Position numbers and translations under genes: made by a program
The notes under the pieces: model-generated
Told to the model about the DNA's origin: nothing
The model's input: the letters and a program-made list of their open reading frames with translations, nothing else
The model's database searches: none
From: Bacteroidota bacterium
GTDB taxonomy: Bacteria; Bacteroidota; Bacteroidia; Chitinophagales; Chitinophagaceae
NCBI GenBank assembly: GCA_023386235.1
Contig: JAEWKC010000005.1
Span: 62,001-126,000 of the forward strand
Reading direction: 5' to 3'
Length of the DNA stretch: 64,000 bases
In this document: one piece after another, positions 26,520 to 36,597 of the stretch
How positions within the stretch are numbered: position 1 is the stretch's first letter
Layout: the number at the start of each line of letters is the position of its first letter

Positions 26520-29465
26520 ATGATGATAAAATTTGTTAGATACGTTGCTCTTTCTTTTTTATTTTTTTGTTCCGGTTACGTACAGGCGCAGGTTTCTCTG
26601 GCAAACAGTTCTAGGAATAGTTTTTCTTTAGTAAATAATGTTACTGCAGCAAACATTTTATATGATGATAATGATGAATTATCAGTAAAAAGAGCAGTAG
26701 CGCTTTTTGCAGAGGATATAGAAAGAGTATCTGGTAAAAAGCCCTCTCTGCTTAGCTCTGCCGGTAAAGCACAGCACATCATTATTGCAGGTACGATCGG
26801 TAAAAACAAAGTGATTGATCAGCTTATAAGAAATCGTAAGCTCAATGTAAAAGAAATAGAAGGTCAATGGGAAAGATATACAATTCAGGTAGTGAATAAT
26901 CCGCTCCCGAATGTAAAACAGGCGCTGGTAATTGCCGGTAGCGACAGGCGTGGCGTGGCTTACGGACTTTTTTCTGTATCAGAAACCATAGGCGTTTCAC
27001 CTTGGTATTGGTGGGCAGATGTGCCGGTGAAAAAAAGAAATAATATTTACCTGAATGTAAAACCATACACATCGCCGGCGCCTACGGTCAAATATCGCGG
27101 TGTGTTTATCAATGATGAGGATTGGGGTTTATTGCCCTGGGCAAAAAATACTTTTGATCCTGAGTTAAAAGATATCGGGCCTAAGACCTATGCCAAGGTT
27201 TTTGAATTATTACTCCGTTTAAAAGCCAATTATTTATGTCCTGCCATGCATGAAGCAAGCGGCGCGTTTAATAAATATCCCGATAATAAATTAGTAGCCG
27301 ACTCTTTCGGTATTGTTATGGGCAGTGTGCATCCCGAACCATTATTATTCAACAATGCCAGTGAGTGGGATAGAAAAACAATGGGCGAATGGAATTACAT
27401 GACCAACAAAGAAGGCATCCTGAAAGTGTTGGACAAGCGTGTCAAAGAAAATTCTCCCTATGAAAATGTGTACACGCTGGCATTACGTGGTTTGCACGAC
27501 CGTGCTATGACAGGCAATTACACGCTGGAGCAACGTGTGGAGCTTGTGGGTCAGGCGTTAAAAGATCAGCAGGCTATTCTTAAAAAATATATTGATAAAC
27601 CGATTGAAGAAATTCCGCAGGCTTTCACTCCTTACAAAGAAGTGCTGGATATTTACCTGAAAGGCCTTGAAGTGCCCGACGAAGTTACCATCGTATGGCC
27701 CGACGACAATTATGGCTATATGAAACAATTGAGCAATTCCAAAGAGCAGAAACGCTCAGGTGGCTCCGGCGTTTATTATCATGCCTCTTATTTAGGCATG
27801 CCGCACGATTACCTTTGGCTCGCTTCCACACCACCTTCGCTGATGTATGAAGAATTGCATAAAGCCTATAACACCGGCGCAGACAGGATCTGGCTGCTGA
27901 ATGCAGGAGATATTAAATCATGCGAGTTTCCTGTCACTTTGTTTCTGGATATGGCATATGATATCAATCAATTTAGTTTTGAAAATATAGCAGATTACCA
28001 GGCAAGCTGGCTAAGCTCTATTTATGGTCAAAAATATTTTAATGATATTAAAGAAATAACCAGGGAATATAATCGGCTTTCATTTTCTCGTAAGCCTGAG
28101 TTTATGGGTTGGGGCTACGAGTGGAATACCTTTAAACACGGGCGTGAAAGACCCACGGATACTGACTTTTCTTTCGTTAATTATGGTGAAGCAGAACAGC
28201 GTATGGCCGATTATCACCGCATAGGCGCTAAAGCTGAAAACATATTGAACCAGCTTCCCGAAGTGGAAAAAGCTTCTTTCTTTCAACTGTTATATTATCC
28301 GGTAAAAGGCGCTGAGTTGATGAATAAAAAATGGCTGACCGCTCAGCAAAACAGAATTTATATTGCACAGGGAAGATCTAATGCAAACCTGCTGCGTGAC
28401 CGCGTAAAACACTATTACGATACTTTGTATAAAATTTCTTACGACTATAACGACCTGATGGATGGCAAATGGAAAAGAATTATGTCTTTACGCCAGGGCG
28501 TTACCGCGTCTTATTTTGAACTGCCAAAGCTTGATTCTGTAAGCATCCCGGCGCAATCATCCATGAAGTTATTTGTTGAAGGACATGAACCGTTGAAAGG
28601 CGTGACCAGTTATTATCAGTTGCCCGCGTTCAATAAATATCTTGACAAAAAATATTTCATAGATATTTTCAACACAGGTGCGGGATCCTTTAACTGGTCG
28701 TTAAAGACTTCTGATGATTGGATCAGTGTAAACAAAACAGAGGGAAGCGTAACACATGAAGACAGAATTTGGGTTTCTATTGACTGGAAGAAAGTGCCGG
28801 TGGGTGAGAACGTTTCGGGGGAAATACAATTTACAAGTGGAAACAGAATAGAGAAAGTGCTGGTATCTGTTTTTAACCCGACGTTGCCTTCTGTTGCAGA
28901 AGTAAAGGGATTGTATATGGAAGATAATGGTGTGATCTCTATTGCGGGAGCCGACTTTCACCGCAAGCGCGAAACAGATGAAATTAAAATGCAGATCATA
29001 GACAACCTGGGTTTTGAAGATCAATCCGTGATGATTGGCGATCCTACGGCCAAAGTACTTAACCCGAGGGATAATAATTCACCAGGTATTGAATATGATT
29101 TTTATACATTTCATCATGGGCCGGTTGACGTGTATACATATGTATTGCCGGTTTTCCCGTTAAGCTCCGATCGAGATTTTGGTTTTCATGAGCAGGGCAC
29201 TTCGCAAACAAGGTATGCCGTTTGTATCAATGATGGCCCTGTGGCTTTACCTTCATCATCAGCGCCGGAGTATACACAAACCTGGTCAGACAATGTATTG
29301 CGCAACGCGGCGATCAATAAATCTACATTTTATATTGATAAGCCAGGCAAGCACACACTTCATATTAAATGCGGCGATCCGGGTATGGTGATACAAAAAA
29401 TTGTCCTGGATTTCGGCGGTATGAAAAAGTCGTATCTTGGTCCCAACGTGACTAAAGTAAAATAG
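26520..29465 (+). CDS. Alpha-glucuronidase, glycoside hydrolase family 115
   Basis: The 981-residue protein has a signal peptide (cut near GYVQAQ) and the GH115 architecture: an N-terminal alpha/beta domain, a TIM barrel with SPWYWWADVPVKKRNNIYL, KYRGVFINDEDWGLLPWAKN, NYLCPAMHEA and VTIVWPDDNYGYMKQL, a helical region, and a C-terminal beta module with KPGKHTLHIKCGDPGMVIQKIVLD. GH115 removes (4-O-methyl-)glucuronic acid from internal positions of polymeric xylan, complementing GH67, which needs terminal ones. It belongs to the second susCD transcript and is followed by a strong hairpin at 29473-29510. Length is typical for the family. Confidence 0.94.
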   Translation: MMIKFVRYVALSFLFFCSGYVQAQVSLANSSRNSFSLVNNVTAANILYDDNDELSVKRAVALFAEDIERVSGKKPSLLSSAGKAQHIIIAGTIGKNKVIDQLIRNRKLNVKEIEGQWERYTIQVVNNPLPNVKQALVIAGSDRRGVAYGLFSVSETIGVSPWYWWADVPVKKRNNIYLNVKPYTSPAPTVKYRGVFINDEDWGLLPWAKNTFDPELKDIGPKTYAKVFELLLRLKANYLCPAMHEASGAFNKYPDNKLVADSFGIVMGSVHPEPLLFNNASEWDRKTMGEWNYMTNKEGILKVLDKRVKENSPYENVYTLALRGLHDRAMTGNYTLEQRVELVGQALKDQQAILKKYIDKPIEEIPQAFTPYKEVLDIYLKGLEVPDEVTIVWPDDNYGYMKQLSNSKEQKRSGGSGVYYHASYLGMPHDYLWLASTPPSLMYEELHKAYNTGADRIWLLNAGDIKSCEFPVTLFLDMAYDINQFSFENIADYQASWLSSIYGQKYFNDIKEITREYNRLSFSRKPEFMGWGYEWNTFKHGRERPTDTDFSFVNYGEAEQRMADYHRIGAKAENILNQLPEVEKASFFQLLYYPVKGAELMNKKWLTAQQNRIYIAQGRSNANLLRDRVKHYYDTLYKISYDYNDLMDGKWKRIMSLRQGVTASYFELPKLDSVSIPAQSSMKLFVEGHEPLKGVTSYYQLPAFNKYLDKKYFIDIFNTGAGSFNWSLKTSDDWISVNKTEGSVTHEDRIWVSIDWKKVPVGENVSGEIQFTSGNRIEKVLVSVFNPTLPSVAEVKGLYMEDNGVISIAGADFHRKRETDEIKMQIIDNLGFEDQSVMIGDPTAKVLNPRDNNSPGIEYDFYTFHHGPVDVYTYVLPVFPLSSDRDFGFHEQGTSQTRYAVCINDGPVALPSSSAPEYTQTWSDNVLRNAAINKSTFYIDKPGKHTLHIKCGDPGMVIQKIVLDFGGMKKSYLGPNVTKVK

Positions 29466-29472
29466 AATCTAT

Positions 29473-29510
29473 TAAAATCTGTAAGACTCCTGAAAGTCTT
29501 ACAGATTTTA
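29473..29510 (+). terminator. Strong 16-bp hairpin after GH115
   Basis: TAAAATCTGTAAGACT (29473-29488) pairs perfectly with AGTCTTACAGATTTTA (29495-29510) around the loop CCTGAA, then TATTTATA follows. It marks a likely transcript end, or strong attenuation, between GH115 and the sulfatase. The sulfatase ATG is only 13 bp away, so some read-through is possible. Confidence 0.7.
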
Positions 29511-29523
29511 TATTTATAGCTCA

Positions 29524-31008
29524 ATGATAAAAAGTATTTATTTTTTTGGATTAATAGCGCTGCTTTTATTATCCTGCAATCCACGCACAGGTAGGTCACT
29601 TTCTGCATCTGCCCCACCTAATATTCTTTTTATTGCTGTGGATGATCTTCGTCCTGAAACAAATGCTTATGGCAGTCATTATATGATTACGCCAAATATG
29701 GACAGGCTTGCATCGCAGGGTAGGCTTTTTCTGAATCATTATGCAAATGTTCCTACCTGTGGACCGTCAAGATTTTCATTGCTTACAGGCAAATATCCAC
29801 AAACCAAAGGGGAATTGTCAAATGCAGTGTTTGAACGGCTTACAGCAGGAAAGCAAAAACAGGCATTGCCCGAATCAATGGTTGAAGAATTTCGTCGGAA
29901 TGGGTATACAACAATTGGTATCGGCAAAATCAGTCATGCCGCCGATGGTAAAGTATATGGTTACAATCAACCGGTTTCAGACAAGATGGAATTGCCAAAT
30001 AGTTGGGACAGTTTCCTGTTCGATGCAGGCAAATGGCAAACAGGATGGAATGCATTTTTTGGCTATGCAGATGGAAGCAACAGGCAGAGCAAGAATGGAG
30101 ATGTAAAACCTTATGAATCCGCTCCTGTGGAGGATAATGGATATGTGGATGGGTTAACTGCCGATCTTGCAGTAAAACAAATCGTGGATTTAAAAACGAA
30201 CCGGGCGCCTTTTTTTCTTGCCATCGGTTTTTTTAAACCGCATTTACCATGGAGCGCGCCTCAAAAATATTGGGATCTGTACAACGAGAATTCACTGCCG
30301 CTTTCGTACGCACCCGACATTCCCGCGTTCGTGAATAATCCGACATTGCACAATAGTGATGAATTTAATCAGTATAAAAAAGGCGAAGAAAGACCTTCTC
30401 TTAAAAACCCTGTATCAGCTCAGTATGCAAGAAAGCTGCAACATGCATACTATGCTTCCGTTAGTTACGTGGATACGCAAATCGGGAAAGTTTTAGATGC
30501 GCTGAAAGAAAGCGGATTAGATAAAAATACGATTGTTGTTTTGTGGGGCGATCACGGCTGGCATTTAGGCGATCAGCGGGTTTGGGGCAAACACACTTTA
30601 TCAGAATATGCTTTGAGAAGTGCATTGATTATACGTGCTCCCGGTATGAAAAAGTCAGGAACAGCTACCTCAGTAGTTGTTCAATCCGTGGATATTTATC
30701 CTACCTTACTGGAGCTTGCCGGCGTCAAACAGCCTTACCCGCTTGATGGTAAATCATTTTTACCATTGCTTAAAGAACCGAAAAGTAATGTAGAAGGCAG
30801 GGCGTACGGCTATTTCAATAATGGGATCACGCTGCGTACAAATCGCTATCGTATTACAAAATACTTCAGAAAGCAGCCGGTAATAGAACTATACGATTAT
30901 GCCAATGATCCGTATGAAACAAAAAATATAGCAAAAGAAAACCCTGAGATAGTTAACCGTCTTCTGCCTTTGTTGGAAGAAGGAAACACAGGTTTATATA
31001 ATCAATAA
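29524..31008 (+). CDS. Sulfatase lipoprotein (formylglycine-dependent, iduronate-2-sulfatase-like)
   Basis: The 494-residue protein has a lipobox LLLSC (Cys18), metal ligands in NILFIAVDDLRPE (Asp40, Asp41) and the sulfatase signature PTCGPSRFSLLTGKYP with Cys79, which maturation enzymes convert to formylglycine. GDHGWHLGDQ supplies later metal/substrate residues. It resembles the S1_7-type iduronate-sulfatase-like group, but the substrate is not defined by sequence. Its presence in a glucuronic-acid-directed locus suggests that part of the substrate carries sulfate groups. It is first in the run of enzymes up to 38559. No sulfatase-maturating enzyme is in the window. Confidence 0.92.
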   Translation: MIKSIYFFGLIALLLLSCNPRTGRSLSASAPPNILFIAVDDLRPETNAYGSHYMITPNMDRLASQGRLFLNHYANVPTCGPSRFSLLTGKYPQTKGELSNAVFERLTAGKQKQALPESMVEEFRRNGYTTIGIGKISHAADGKVYGYNQPVSDKMELPNSWDSFLFDAGKWQTGWNAFFGYADGSNRQSKNGDVKPYESAPVEDNGYVDGLTADLAVKQIVDLKTNRAPFFLAIGFFKPHLPWSAPQKYWDLYNENSLPLSYAPDIPAFVNNPTLHNSDEFNQYKKGEERPSLKNPVSAQYARKLQHAYYASVSYVDTQIGKVLDALKESGLDKNTIVVLWGDHGWHLGDQRVWGKHTLSEYALRSALIIRAPGMKKSGTATSVVVQSVDIYPTLLELAGVKQPYPLDGKSFLPLLKEPKSNVEGRAYGYFNNGITLRTNRYRITKYFRKQPVIELYDYANDPYETKNIAKENPEIVNRLLPLLEEGNTGLYNQ

Positions 31009-31017
31009 ATCAGAACA

Positions 31018-32532
31018 ATGAAGTTTTTACAGTTGAAGAATTATTTTTTAGTTATTGCATTTTGTGTTGTATCCTTTTTTGTAAATGCACAAATACCCAA
31101 TGTTCCCGGTGATTTTGCGGATCCTTCTGTGATTAAAATTGGCGATACTTATTATGCTTCTGCAACAAGCAGTAACTGGATGCCTGCCTATCCTGTTTTA
31201 AAATCAAAAGATTTAAAAAATTGGGAATGGGTTGCTAATATTTTTCCGGAAAAACCCTCCTGGGCCGAATATTATTTTTGGGCTCCTGAGTTGAGTTATG
31301 AAGATGGTAAAATATATGTGTATTATACCGCGCGTCGCAAGGGTGGTGCACTTGCTGTAGCCGTGGCAAGTGCAAACAGGCCTGAAGGTCCCTATACAGA
31401 TCACGGACCGTTGGTAGAACAACCTATGGGTTCCATAGACGGATTTCCCATGCGTGATGAAAATGGGAAATTATTTTTGATCTGGAAAGAAGATGGCAAC
31501 AGCCAAAGAAAACCCACCGTTATGTGGATACAGGAAATGAATGAAGCAAGAACGCAACTGATAGGTGAACGAAAAGAAATGTTCAGAGATTCCGAAAAGT
31601 GGGAACGCAACCTGGTGGAAGCCGCGAGCATTCTGAAACATAACAATTACTTTTATACAATCTACGCCGCCGCCGCATGTTGCGGCTCAGGTTGTACATA
31701 CGCTACAGGTGTTGCACGTTCAAGATCGTTGCACGGACCGTGGGAGAAGTATGATAAAAATCCATTGCTCACAGAAGAAGGCGATTGGAAATGCCAGGGT
31801 CATGGCACCGCTTTTAAAGATGGTGACAAATATTATTTTCTGTACCACGGGTATCATAAAACGGGTGGCGTATATACCGGCAGGCAAGGCCTGTTAAAAG
31901 AGTTTCGCTTTACTTCGGATAATTGGATCGAATTTGATAAAGGATTTATTTACAGCGAAAACAATTATCGCGATAAAATAAAATTCAATGACAATTTCAA
32001 TAAGAGAAAGCCGGGCGTATCCTGGAACTGGTCAGTATTTCACCAACCGGAAATTAAAATTTCATGCGGCAAATTAAATTTGGCAGTTGGTAGCGGAACA
32101 AAACCGGAAGCTATTTTTGCCCAGAAAACATACACAAAAAATTACACAATGTCTGTAGATGTTTTTCCGCGCAAAAGTAATACAGATGCGGGAATTACGA
32201 TTATTGGCGATGATGATAATTATGTGGCAGCAATGGTTAATGGAAATAAATTATCATTGATACACAAGGCAAAAGGAAAAGAAACTGTAATAGCGGAAGA
32301 AGCAATCAGCAGCAAAAGAAAGATAGGTTTAAAGGTAACAGTTAAAAATAGTATGGAATTGCAATTTGCAGTGAATGACGGTAACAGTTTCAGGAACGTT
32401 GGGAATGTTATTTCAGGCAAACAGCTACCGCCTTGGGACAGGGCGCTGCGTGCAGGACTTATTGTAAAAGGATATCACCAGTCGAAAGGAATTTTCGATA
32501 ACTTTATATTAATTTCGACAGGCGATTATTAA
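31018..32532 (+). CDS. Secreted GH43 enzyme with C-terminal beta-sandwich module
   Basis: The 504-residue protein has a signal peptide (cut near FVNAQ), an N-terminal GH43 propeller (about 25-310) and a C-terminal lectin-like beta-sandwich (about 325-503). GH43 acidic residues are visible: Asp35 in GDFADPSVIK, the Asp in GSIDGFPMRD and the Glu in NLVEAASILKH. It contains an unusual AAAACCGSGCTYATG loop with three cysteines. Predicted activity is beta-xylosidase or alpha-L-arabinofuranosidase. It begins 9 bp after the sulfatase stop and belongs to the same operon. The C-terminal part resembles the concanavalin-like domain found in several GH43 subfamilies. Confidence 0.9.
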   Translation: MKFLQLKNYFLVIAFCVVSFFVNAQIPNVPGDFADPSVIKIGDTYYASATSSNWMPAYPVLKSKDLKNWEWVANIFPEKPSWAEYYFWAPELSYEDGKIYVYYTARRKGGALAVAVASANRPEGPYTDHGPLVEQPMGSIDGFPMRDENGKLFLIWKEDGNSQRKPTVMWIQEMNEARTQLIGERKEMFRDSEKWERNLVEAASILKHNNYFYTIYAAAACCGSGCTYATGVARSRSLHGPWEKYDKNPLLTEEGDWKCQGHGTAFKDGDKYYFLYHGYHKTGGVYTGRQGLLKEFRFTSDNWIEFDKGFIYSENNYRDKIKFNDNFNKRKPGVSWNWSVFHQPEIKISCGKLNLAVGSGTKPEAIFAQKTYTKNYTMSVDVFPRKSNTDAGITIIGDDDNYVAAMVNGNKLSLIHKAKGKETVIAEEAISSKRKIGLKVTVKNSMELQFAVNDGNSFRNVGNVISGKQLPPWDRALRAGLIVKGYHQSKGIFDNFILISTGDY

Positions 32533-32554
32533 TCCATCATATAAAGTTGATTCG

Positions 32555-34579
32555 ATGGTTAAAAAACTTTTATTCATCTGTGTTTTGCTGAATGTGCATG
32601 TGTTACATGCGCAAAATTCCCGATGGAAAATACAATCTGATAATAGTATTATCTGGAATGTGGGTCAACGGCTTCCGCACGCTGATCATATTGAGATGAG
32701 CGGAGAAAAAGTATCGCTTTGGATGCAGTACGGTGTTGACAAAAACGCGTCTTCCCAATTCACAAGAACAATAGTTTTGCCTACATACAGATTATTGCCT
32801 GCAAGTACCATCGCGCATTTAATGTACAGTGTTACAGACACGGAGCTTCCGAGAATCATTATTGAAAATAAACTCTTCAAAGCCGGCGTTTATGATGCAG
32901 CAGTCATGCAGGATTATCCGGAAAAGGTTATCAGTATTCAGCATACAAATGGCATCATGGAAATGTTGAGCGCGCTGGGCGATAAAGGATTGATGCTAAA
33001 AAGACAATTTTTCCCCTCTGTAAATTCACCATTGGCTATTGAAAAACTGATTTTTATAAATAAAGGAAAAGAAAATAACACTGTTGAGATAGAAAATTTT
33101 TACAAAGGAACCGCGCCGGCGACACATAAGCAGAAAAGGGCTCCTTATACATTTATTATCCGTTCAATAAATCCCGGGGTGAAAAGTATTGCACCAAATG
33201 ATTCTGCGGTTTTTGCGATTGTTTATCAGGCGAAGTATCAGCATGAAACATTAGCGGCTATTGATGTTTTACAGGAAGAACATCTACGCAGGCAAAGAGT
33301 TGAAGACATTACTTCCTTATTGCAGTTGCAAACACCGGATACTGTTTTGAATACGATGTTCAACTTTGCAAAAATCAGGGCTGCGGAAAGTATTTATCTT
33401 ACCAAAAACGGTTATGTGCATAGCCCTGGTGGGCTTAGGTATTACGCCGCTATTTGGGCAAATGACCAGGCAGAATATGTGAATCCGTTCTTTGCTTTTT
33501 TAGGAGATGAACTGGGAAATATATCCGCTATGAATTCTTTCAGATGGTTTTCAAAATACATGAATGCGGCGTTCACGCCTATTCCCAGCTCAATTATTGA
33601 TGAAGGCGATGGCTACTGGAATGGAGCAGGCGACAGGGGAGATATGGCAATGATTGCCTACGGAGCCGGCAGATTTGCGCTGGCTTATGGTAACAGAGAT
33701 TCCGCCAAAGTGGTTTGGCCACTTATTGAATGGAGTCTGGAATATTTAAGAAGAAAATTAAATCCCGAAGGCGTGGTGCTTTCCGACAGCGATGAGCTGG
33801 AAGGCAGGTTGCCGGCAGGTAAGGCAAATCTGAACACAAGTGCCTTGTATTACGATGCACTTTTATCTGCCGTTTATTTAGGAACGGAATTAAATAAGCC
33901 GGCAGTTTTGATCAATGCTTATAAAAAACAGGCAAAAGAGCTGAAAGCTAATATTGACAGGTATTTCAAGGCAAATATAGATGGGTTTAAAACTTACCGG
34001 TATTATAAAGAGAATACGGTTTTGCGTGCATGGATTGCCACACCTTTAACCGTTGATATTTTTGACCGTAAAGAAGGAACTGTAAATGCTTTGTTCTCTC
34101 CCAAGCTATGGACGGAAGACGGGCTGGCTTCCGTAGCCGGAGAAAAAACTTTTTGGGATCGCTCAACCTTATACGGATTAAGAGGAGCGTTCGCGGCAGG
34201 AGAAACAGAAAAAGCACTGCGGTTTTTAAAATATTATTCTCAAAGAAGATTGCTTGGAGATCATGTGCCTTATGCGGTTGAAGCTTACCCCGAAGGCAAT
34301 CAGCGTCATTTATCGGCCGAAAGCGGTTTGTATGGCAGAGTATTTACAGAGGGCATCTTTGGAATAAGACCTACAGGCTTCAACAGTTTCACTTGTACGC
34401 CGCGTCTGCCCGGCGAATGGAATACAATGTCCTTGAAAAATATACATGCTTTCGGAAAGGTTTTTGATCTGAATATACAAAGAAAATCCTCGGAGCAATT
34501 AGAAGTAAATGTGCTGACTTCAGGACAAAAGAAAAACTATTTAATCAAAGATGGGGCTTCGGTTTCCATACGCTTGTAA
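32555..34579 (+). CDS. Putative secreted alpha/alpha-barrel glycosidase, family not recognised
   Basis: The 674-residue protein has a signal peptide (cut near LHAQN), an N-terminal beta-sandwich (about 25-250) and a helical domain (about 265-620) of the six-hairpin glycosidase type. Acid-rich motifs in the helical core, IWANDQAEYVNPFF and IIDEGDGYWNGAGDRGDMAM (around residues 300-362), could hold the catalytic acids; SDSDELEGRLPAG lies further on. I could not place it confidently in a numbered GH family; GH78-like, GH95-like or another alpha/alpha barrel are possible. The operon context (GH43 before, GH127-type after) supports a role in side-chain removal. Treat the function as open. Confidence 0.6.
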   Translation: MVKKLLFICVLLNVHVLHAQNSRWKIQSDNSIIWNVGQRLPHADHIEMSGEKVSLWMQYGVDKNASSQFTRTIVLPTYRLLPASTIAHLMYSVTDTELPRIIIENKLFKAGVYDAAVMQDYPEKVISIQHTNGIMEMLSALGDKGLMLKRQFFPSVNSPLAIEKLIFINKGKENNTVEIENFYKGTAPATHKQKRAPYTFIIRSINPGVKSIAPNDSAVFAIVYQAKYQHETLAAIDVLQEEHLRRQRVEDITSLLQLQTPDTVLNTMFNFAKIRAAESIYLTKNGYVHSPGGLRYYAAIWANDQAEYVNPFFAFLGDELGNISAMNSFRWFSKYMNAAFTPIPSSIIDEGDGYWNGAGDRGDMAMIAYGAGRFALAYGNRDSAKVVWPLIEWSLEYLRRKLNPEGVVLSDSDELEGRLPAGKANLNTSALYYDALLSAVYLGTELNKPAVLINAYKKQAKELKANIDRYFKANIDGFKTYRYYKENTVLRAWIATPLTVDIFDRKEGTVNALFSPKLWTEDGLASVAGEKTFWDRSTLYGLRGAFAAGETEKALRFLKYYSQRRLLGDHVPYAVEAYPEGNQRHLSAESGLYGRVFTEGIFGIRPTGFNSFTCTPRLPGEWNTMSLKNIHAFGKVFDLNIQRKSSEQLEVNVLTSGQKKNYLIKDGASVSIRL

Positions 34580-34593
34580 AAGAAATTCAATCT

Positions 34594-36576
34594 ATGTATA
34601 AATTATTTTTTTTAAACAGCTTTTTAATGCTCATTATCATGAATACAATGGCTCAGGTATCTTCGGGATCAAATAATATCTATAAAGAATTGCCACTCGG
34701 CGCCATTAAGCCGCAAGGCTGGCTGCATGAAATGTTAGTGAGGCAAAAGAACGGATCTACCGGCAGGCTTGATGAATTATATCCTTTGGTAATGAATGAA
34801 CGTAACGGTTGGTTAGGTGGTGATGGTGACCAGTGGGAGAGAGGTCCTTATTGGATAGATGGGCTTGTGCCACTTGCTTACATACTGAACGATAAAGAAC
34901 TGATAGCAAAAGCGAACCCCTGGATTGAATGGACTCTGCAAAGTCAGCGGGCCAATGGCAACTTTGGCCCCTCAAAAGATTATGACCCGGAGCCGGGCAT
35001 CCAGCGCAATAACAGTCTGGATTGGTGGCCGAAGATGGTAATGCTCAAAGTGCTGATGCAATATTATTCCGCCACTCAGGATGATAGGGTAATTAAATTA
35101 ATGACTGATTATTTTCGTTATCAATTAAAAACCTTACCGGAAAAACCGCTCGGTCATTGGACGTTTTGGGCGCATTATCGCGGCGGAGATAATCTCATGG
35201 CTGTTTACTGGTTGTATGATATTACCAAAGATGATTTTTTACTTGAACTGGGCAATCTCATTCATCAGCAGACATTCGATTATACGCATGCATTTTTGCA
35301 GACAGATCTTTTATCAACCAAAGGCAGTATTCATTGCGTAAATCTTGCACAGGGCTTTAAAGAGCCGGCGATTTATTATCAGCACAATCCGGATAAAAAA
35401 TACCTGAACGCCCTGGAAAAAGGATATAATGATTTGATGAAGTTTAACGGTATGGCACATGGTTTATATGGTGGTGATGAAGCGTTGCATGGGAGCGATC
35501 CTACGCAGGGTTCTGAACTCTGCTCGGCGGTAGAGATGATGTTTTCGATGGAAAAAATATTATCCATTACCGGGAATAGTAAGTTTGCTGATCGTCTGGA
35601 GAAAATAGCCTTTAACGCTTTGCCCGCACAGGTTTCGGATGATTTTATGAGAAGGCAGTATTTTCAGCAGGCTAACCAGGTAATGGCTACAAGACATATC
35701 CGTAATTTTGATGTGAATCATCATGGCACAGACTTATGCTATGGCTTACTTACGGGTTATCCTTGTTGTACAGCCAATATGCATCAGGGCTGGCCGAAGT
35801 TTACGCAAAACCTCTGGTATCAAACGCATGACGGAGGATTGGCTGCGCTCATTTACTCTCCCTCGGAAGTTACCGCAAAGGTAGCCAATGGTGTGAAGGT
35901 GACCATTACGGAAGAAACGAACTATCCTTTTGAGGAGCAGATAAAATTTGTAATAAAAGATATTCAAGGTAATAAAAAAGTACAATTTTCATTGCAGCTT
36001 CGTGTGCCGGAATGGTGTAAGGAAGGGCATTTGAAAATAAATGGAAAAAATTATACATCAGAAAAAGCGGGTAAAATAGTGACTATTGACCGCACATGGA
36101 GCAAAGGAGATGTGATTGAATTAACATTGCCCATGCATGTTTATAAAAATCGCTGGCACGAAAATTCTGTTTCTGTTGAAAGAGGACCGTTGGTGTATGC
36201 TTTGAAAATACAAGAAAAGGTTACGCAGGTAAAAAATACAAAAGATCCTGTGCAATACGGCGACTCTTATGAAGAAATAGTCGCGGCTTCTCCCTGGAAT
36301 TATGCATTGTTGAATAAAAATGAAGAAGATAACTTTAAAGTTGTAAAACATAAGCAGCTTGTAACTTTCCCCTGGAATGCAGCAAACGCGCCCATCTCCA
36401 TAAAAACTACTGCCAAGCGTATTCCTTCTTGGACTTTGTATAATGAAATGACAGGACCAATTCCGTACAGCAATATTTACCAGATGGAAACGTCAGAAGA
36501 TACAGAAGAGATAGAGTTGATTCCTTACGGCTGTACGCAGTTGCGCATATCCCAATTTCCGGTACTTAGAAATTAA
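34594..36576 (+). CDS. GH127-superfamily enzyme (DUF1680), second copy type
   Basis: The 660-residue protein has a signal peptide (cut near NTMAQ) and a DUF1680-like alpha/alpha barrel beginning LGAIKPQGWLHEMLVRQKNG, with WWPKMVMLKVLMQYYSAT in the centre. It retains the metal/nucleophile pattern of this superfamily: the Glu and Cys in GSELCSAVEMM and the paired Cys in YPCCTANMHQG. A C-terminal beta-sandwich contains LQLRVPEWCKEGHLKING. It is distant from the first GH127-type protein (17171-19177) and belongs to a different subgroup. Beta-L-arabinofuranosidase is the default guess, but related subgroups have other activities. It ends 21 bp before the esterase. Confidence 0.78.
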   Translation: MYKLFFLNSFLMLIIMNTMAQVSSGSNNIYKELPLGAIKPQGWLHEMLVRQKNGSTGRLDELYPLVMNERNGWLGGDGDQWERGPYWIDGLVPLAYILNDKELIAKANPWIEWTLQSQRANGNFGPSKDYDPEPGIQRNNSLDWWPKMVMLKVLMQYYSATQDDRVIKLMTDYFRYQLKTLPEKPLGHWTFWAHYRGGDNLMAVYWLYDITKDDFLLELGNLIHQQTFDYTHAFLQTDLLSTKGSIHCVNLAQGFKEPAIYYQHNPDKKYLNALEKGYNDLMKFNGMAHGLYGGDEALHGSDPTQGSELCSAVEMMFSMEKILSITGNSKFADRLEKIAFNALPAQVSDDFMRRQYFQQANQVMATRHIRNFDVNHHGTDLCYGLLTGYPCCTANMHQGWPKFTQNLWYQTHDGGLAALIYSPSEVTAKVANGVKVTITEETNYPFEEQIKFVIKDIQGNKKVQFSLQLRVPEWCKEGHLKINGKNYTSEKAGKIVTIDRTWSKGDVIELTLPMHVYKNRWHENSVSVERGPLVYALKIQEKVTQVKNTKDPVQYGDSYEEIVAASPWNYALLNKNEEDNFKVVKHKQLVTFPWNAANAPISIKTTAKRIPSWTLYNEMTGPIPYSNIYQMETSEDTEEIELIPYGCTQLRISQFPVLRN

Positions 36577-36597
36577 TTACATTAAAATCAGATAATA

